In this document: positions 60,856 through 64,000 of the stretch, one piece after another | How positions within the stretch are numbered: the first letter of the stretch is position 1 | Layout: the number at the start of each line of letters is the position of its first letter | Translations under genes and position numbers: made by a program | The notes under the pieces: generated by a model | The model's database searches: none | Seen by the model: the letters and a program-made list of their open reading frames with translations, nothing else | Told to the model about the DNA's origin: nothing | Assembly: GCF_027484545.1 (NCBI RefSeq) | Contig: NZ_JAIXST010000169.1 | Coordinates: 1 to 64,000, forward strand | DNA length: 64,000 nt | Source: Runella sp. | GTDB lineage: Bacteria; Bacteroidota; Bacteroidia; Cytophagales; Spirosomataceae | Direction of reading: 5' to 3'

Positions 60856-62766
60856 ATGATGCGCATGAGGACTTTCTATTTTTTGCTTTTACTTTCGTTT
60901 TTAGGGAACAATGTACATGCCCAATCCTCAAATAGGAATCTTCTTACAGTCGCCCAAGATGGGTCGGGGGATTTTACGACGGTACAGACCGCCTTTAATG
61001 CCATTCCTCTCAACAATACAAAGGACGTTTTGATCCGCATCAAAAAAGGGATTTACAAAGAAAAACTTACTCTCGATTCCACTAAGAATCACGTGACCAT
61101 TATGGGAGAAGAGGCCGCAACTACGGTCCTTACCTATGATGATTTTTCGGGAAAAGTAACACCCAACGGTGTAAAATTGGGCACGACAACCTCTACTTCT
61201 ACGCGCATTGTTGCCCATGATTTTACGGCAATCAACATTACGTTTGCTAACTCCGCAGGCCCCGTCGGGCAAGCAGTGGCAATGTTGGTAGATGGTGATA
61301 AAGCTCGTTTCATCAATTGCCGATTTTTAGGATTTCAGGACACGCTTTACCCCAAAAGAGAAGGAACCCGGCAGTATTACAAGAACTGTTACATCGAAGG
61401 AACGGTTGACTTTATTTTTGGTTGGGCGATTGCCTATTTTCAAAATTGTCGAATTTATTCCAAACTCAGTGGTGGCTATTTTACAGCGGCTTCTACGCCG
61501 CAAGGGCAAGCCTTTGGCTACGTTTTCAACCAATGTGAACTTGACGGAGAATCGCCCGCTGCAAGTGTTTATTTGGGGCGTCCGTGGCGAGATTATGCTC
61601 AAACAGTTTTTCTGAATTGTAACTTATCGAAGGTCGTAAAGCCGGAAGGTTGGCACAATTGGGATAAACCCAATGCTGAGAAAATGGCTTTTTATGCCGA
61701 ATTTCAATCCAAAGGTGCCGGCGCTAATCCTGAAAAACGGGTTGCTTGGTCTAAGCAATTGACCGAAAATGAAGCCAAGAAATACACAATAACAAACGTT
61801 TTGGGAGGAAAAGACTACTGGAATCCTGAATCGCCATTACTTACTTTTGGCCTTACGGGCGTAAAAGACACCTCTTTTAACACCAAAAGGGCTTTTTCAC
61901 AGATTCAAAAACAATTTCCGCAAGCATCACTCGTTGAGTTGCCACTTCCTTCTTCCGTAGCGGAAGAGCGTGGTATTTCTTACTGCAATACAGGGACGCG
62001 CGATTTAAAATTGGATGTTTTCCATCCAAAGGTCAAATCTAAGAAAATGCTTCCCGCCGTTCTCGTTATTCACGGAGGAGGTTGGCGTTCAGGCGACCGT
62101 TCGCAACACATTCCACTGGCGCAAAAATTAGCCGAGCGAGGCTTTGTTGCGGTAACGGTTGAGTACCGACTTTCCACCGAAGCGTTGTATCCTGCGGCCT
62201 TACACGATGTAAAAGCGGCTGTTCGGTGGTTGCGGGCCAATGCCAAAAAATACAACATTGACCCTGACAAAATCGCCGCTTTGGGTTATTCCGCTGGGGG
62301 ACAATTGGCAGCATTATTGGGTACAACCGATGGCGTTTCAAGCCTTGAAGGAAACTTGGGTAATGCTCAATTTTCAAGTAAAATCAATGCGATTGTAGAC
62401 TTGGATGGTACGTTGGCTTTTATTCATCCGGAGTCGGGTGAGGGCGACGACAGCAAGTCAATTTCCGCGGCTACGTATTGGTTTGGTTACACAAAAACCC
62501 AGAACCCCGACCTGTGGCATGAAGCCGGTGCTTTGAATCACATTACTAAAAATACACCTCCCATTCTTTTTGTCAACAGCTCTGTAGCGCGTATGCACGC
62601 AGGACGCGATGACATGCGTAAAAAATTGGATTCTCTTCACATTCATTCTGAAGTACATACCTTCCCTGAAGCGCCTCACACCTTTGTATTATTCAATCCT
62701 TGGTTTGAGCCTGTGCTCAATCACATTACGATTTTCTTAAATAAAGTCTTCGGAACGAAACCCTGA
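60856..62766 (+). CDS. Pectin methylesterase (CE8) fused to an alpha/beta-hydrolase esterase
   Basis: A 636-residue secreted two-enzyme protein. After the signal peptide (about 1-22) comes the CE8 parallel beta-helix with AVAMLVDGDKARFINCRFLG, QDTLY (about 157), GTVDFIFG (catalytic Asp, about 179) and YLGRPWRDYAQ (about 240). From about 370 a second domain is an HSL-like serine esterase: IHGGGWRSGD (oxyanion hole, about 407), YSAGGQLAALL (nucleophile Ser, about 475) and a terminal Asp/His pair (HAGRDDM, then APHTFVLF). It probably removes methyl and acetyl esters from pectin together. An in-frame TTG at 60847 is not used. Confidence 0.9.
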   Translation: MMRMRTFYFLLLLSFLGNNVHAQSSNRNLLTVAQDGSGDFTTVQTAFNAIPLNNTKDVLIRIKKGIYKEKLTLDSTKNHVTIMGEEAATTVLTYDDFSGKVTPNGVKLGTTTSTSTRIVAHDFTAINITFANSAGPVGQAVAMLVDGDKARFINCRFLGFQDTLYPKREGTRQYYKNCYIEGTVDFIFGWAIAYFQNCRIYSKLSGGYFTAASTPQGQAFGYVFNQCELDGESPAASVYLGRPWRDYAQTVFLNCNLSKVVKPEGWHNWDKPNAEKMAFYAEFQSKGAGANPEKRVAWSKQLTENEAKKYTITNVLGGKDYWNPESPLLTFGLTGVKDTSFNTKRAFSQIQKQFPQASLVELPLPSSVAEERGISYCNTGTRDLKLDVFHPKVKSKKMLPAVLVIHGGGWRSGDRSQHIPLAQKLAERGFVAVTVEYRLSTEALYPAALHDVKAAVRWLRANAKKYNIDPDKIAALGYSAGGQLAALLGTTDGVSSLEGNLGNAQFSSKINAIVDLDGTLAFIHPESGEGDDSKSISAATYWFGYTKTQNPDLWHEAGALNHITKNTPPILFVNSSVARMHAGRDDMRKKLDSLHIHSEVHTFPEAPHTFVLFNPWFEPVLNHITIFLNKVFGTKP

Positions 62767-63031
62767 AAGAATCATCTAATTTGCTGACTCATTACAAAAA
62801 TCACGGCACCGTGACCAAGCAGGTGTTTTATGATGAACTGTACAAACAATGCCTCAAAAACAGTGGGATTGGTTTTGTCTGGACAACCTTTTGTACCACG
62901 AAAAAAACATTATCGTTCTTTGGGACAAAACAGGAAAACACTATGACAAAGGGAAAGGAATGCGGGTTTTTGCCGACGGGAAAGAGGTATTTCGGTCTAA
63001 AAATTTGAGTGTTGTTAAAGTGAAATTTTAA
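62767..63031 (+). pseudogene. Orphan C-terminal tail of a larger gene, frameshifted
   Basis: Two overlapping frames join into one protein-like tail. The first reads LLTHYKNHGTVTKQVFYDEL from 62781. The second, needing one extra base near 62846, reads QWDWFCLDNLLYHEKNIIVL, then WDKTGKHYDKGKGMRVFADG and ends VVKVKF at 63031. It has the look of the end of a large Bacteroidota polysaccharide-utilisation hydrolase, but I cannot name the family. No N-terminal part precedes it: the complete CE8 fusion gene ends here. A deletion or rearrangement probably removed the rest. Nothing else is seen from 63032 to 63206 apart from a TATTTTTG (-7-like) at 63126-63133 and a run of nine G. Confidence 0.55.
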
Positions 63032-63148
63032 ACTTTCCTTACACTCCTTTAGCTTTTAAGCTGGAGGTTAGCACTACAGATATTGCCTTGAAAGACAAAC
63101 TCCTTATCATAAAGTAGGGTAAAACTATTTTTGTCATTCCTTTAATAA

Positions 63149-63157
63149 GGGGGGGGG
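63149..63157 (+). other. Run of nine G residues in the probable leader of the lactonase gene
   Basis: A G9 tract lies about 50 bases before the lactonase ATG and 16 bases after a -7-like TATTTTTG (63126-63133). Such tracts change length by slippage; here it would alter leader length or structure, not the reading frame. Confidence 0.7.
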
Positions 63158-63206
63158 ACATAGTGTTCAATCCGTTTTTTTATTCCCCAAAAAACATCAT
63201 TTAGTT

Positions 63207-64000
63207 ATGAAAAAAGCGCGCCTTCTACTTCTTGGAATTTTACAATTGATGAGCATGGCAACAATGGGTCAAAACGCTGATCTTTACCTCTTTATCGGTA
63301 CCTATACCACCAAAACCAGCGAAGGGATTTATGTGTATAAATTCAATACCCAAACAGGTGATTTTGCTCCGGTCAGCATTGCCAAGGGCATCAAAAACCC
63401 TTCTTTCTTAGCCTTTTCACTCGACAAAAAGTATTTATATTCCGTTGCCGAAATGAGCGGAGGAGCGGTGAGTTCTTTTTCGGTGGACAAACAATCGGGT
63501 ACTTTAACTATGCTTAATACCCAATCAGCGGGTGGGAATGGGCCTTGTCATGTGGCGGTAGATAAAACGGGCAAATGGGTAATGGTGGGTAATTACGGCG
63601 GAGGAAGCCTGAGTATTTTACCTGTACAGGCAGACGGCTCGCTCGGCGTCGCTACTCAAACGATTCAACACGAAGGGAAAAGTGTCAACACGGCACGTCA
63701 GGAAAAACCGCACGTTCATTCTATCAATATTGCCTCCAACAATAAAGACGTATTTGTGCCTGATTTGGGAACGGACAAAATTATGATCTACACCTTGGAT
63801 ACAAAAGCAGGGCAGCTTTTGCCAGGAAATCCACCTTTTACAAGTAGTGCACCCGGCGCGGGCCCTCGGCATTTTACGTTTCATCCCAATGGAAAATTTG
63901 CGTATGTGATTCAGGAGTTGGACGCTACTATTACAGGTTTTAACTATAAGCCTGGCAAATTGGAGTCTTTCCAAACCGTTTCAACCATTCCCGCCGATTA
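63207..64000 (+). CDS. Lactonase family beta-propeller protein (partial, runs off window)
   Basis: An exported protein cut by the window end after about 264 residues. The signal peptide covers about 1-23 (MATMGQ). YLFIGTYTTKTSEGIYVYKF (about 27-46), FLAFSLDKKYLYSVAEMSGG (about 70) and SAGGNGPCHVAVDKTGKWVM (about 107) are blocks of the PF10282 lactonase seven-bladed propeller; PHVHSINIA and GAGPRHFTFHPNGKFAYV follow. Members include 6-phosphogluconolactonase and other sugar lactonases. A signal peptide argues for a periplasmic lactonase acting on an oxidised sugar, possibly from the pectin pathway. Total length expected about 370-390. Confidence 0.85.
   Translation, partial: MKKARLLLLGILQLMSMATMGQNADLYLFIGTYTTKTSEGIYVYKFNTQTGDFAPVSIAKGIKNPSFLAFSLDKKYLYSVAEMSGGAVSSFSVDKQSGTLTMLNTQSAGGNGPCHVAVDKTGKWVMVGNYGGGSLSILPVQADGSLGVATQTIQHEGKSVNTARQEKPHVHSINIASNNKDVFVPDLGTDKIMIYTLDTKAGQLLPGNPPFTSSAPGAGPRHFTFHPNGKFAYVIQELDATITGFNYKPGKLESFQTVSTIPAD

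Overview
The window looks like a chromosomal segment from an aerobic, carbohydrate-degrading Bacteroidota bacterium of the order Cytophagales. Its gene content resembles Spirosomaceae such as Runella, but that placement is an impression from protein style, not a computed result. The reasons are SusC/SusD proteins, a FecI/FecR/TonB-receptor triad with an STN domain, a type-IX-secretion-like sorting tail, Bacteroidota-type promoters (TTG about 19-20 bases before TAnnTTTG) and moderate GC. No rRNA, tRNA or CRISPR array was seen.

Layout. (1) 1-114: cut end of an ISAs1-type insertion sequence. (2) 286-15969: mostly + strand enzymes: GH32 fructanase, aldehyde dehydrogenase, glutamine-amidotransferase-like protein, a planctomycete-type cytochrome (DUF1549/DUF1553) with its DUF1501 partner, a DUF6934 gene pair on the - strand, then DUF5703/GH95-like, CE15-like and CE1-like enzymes and a NodB-type deacetylase. 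(3) 16017-20843: an ECF sigma / FecR anti-sigma / TonB-receptor signalling locus in which sigma and anti-sigma each carry a disrupting lesion. (4) 20909-26240: AEC and DctA-type transporters, ElaA acetyltransferase, TatD-like hydrolase, TcdA and a GntR regulator. (5) 26259-31724: nuoKLMN, the membrane arm of complex I, on the - strand. (6) 31889-39884: a compact seven-gene - strand run for a nonulosonate (sialic-acid-like) glycan: NeuB- and NeuA-like enzymes, a KdsC-like phosphatase, two paralogous polytopic proteins, a flippase and a methyltransferase. (7) 40155-53407: housekeeping and envelope genes (ferrochelatase, GatB, acyl-CoA dehydrogenase under a double palindromic operator, OmpA-like protein, a plug-domain protein without a barrel, PurN, a GNAT-like protein, an amidase) and a LacI regulator. 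(8) 53706-64000: a pectin utilisation locus: KduI, SusC (frameshifted), SusD, PL10 pectate lyase, a pectin methylesterase-esterase fusion, an orphan gene tail and a lactonase cut by the window end.

How they work together. The pectin locus makes a coherent pathway: demethylation and probably deacetylation, lyase cleavage, SusCD uptake and isomerisation of the unsaturated uronate. A perfect 16-bp palindrome lies between the divergent LacI regulator and kduI. The nonulosonate operon contains synthase, phosphatase, CMP-activation, flippase and two candidate GT-C transferases, and is the best candidate for a poorly described system.

Two themes deserve attention. First, several genes carry small lesions (sigma nonsense, anti-sigma -1, susC +1, a sorting-tail gene, an orphan tail), which could be real decay, recoding or assembly error. 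Second, the intergenic DNA is rich in structured palindromic elements, including a 122-bp nested cruciform and a 33-bp GC-rich insert between perfect 11-bp direct repeats.
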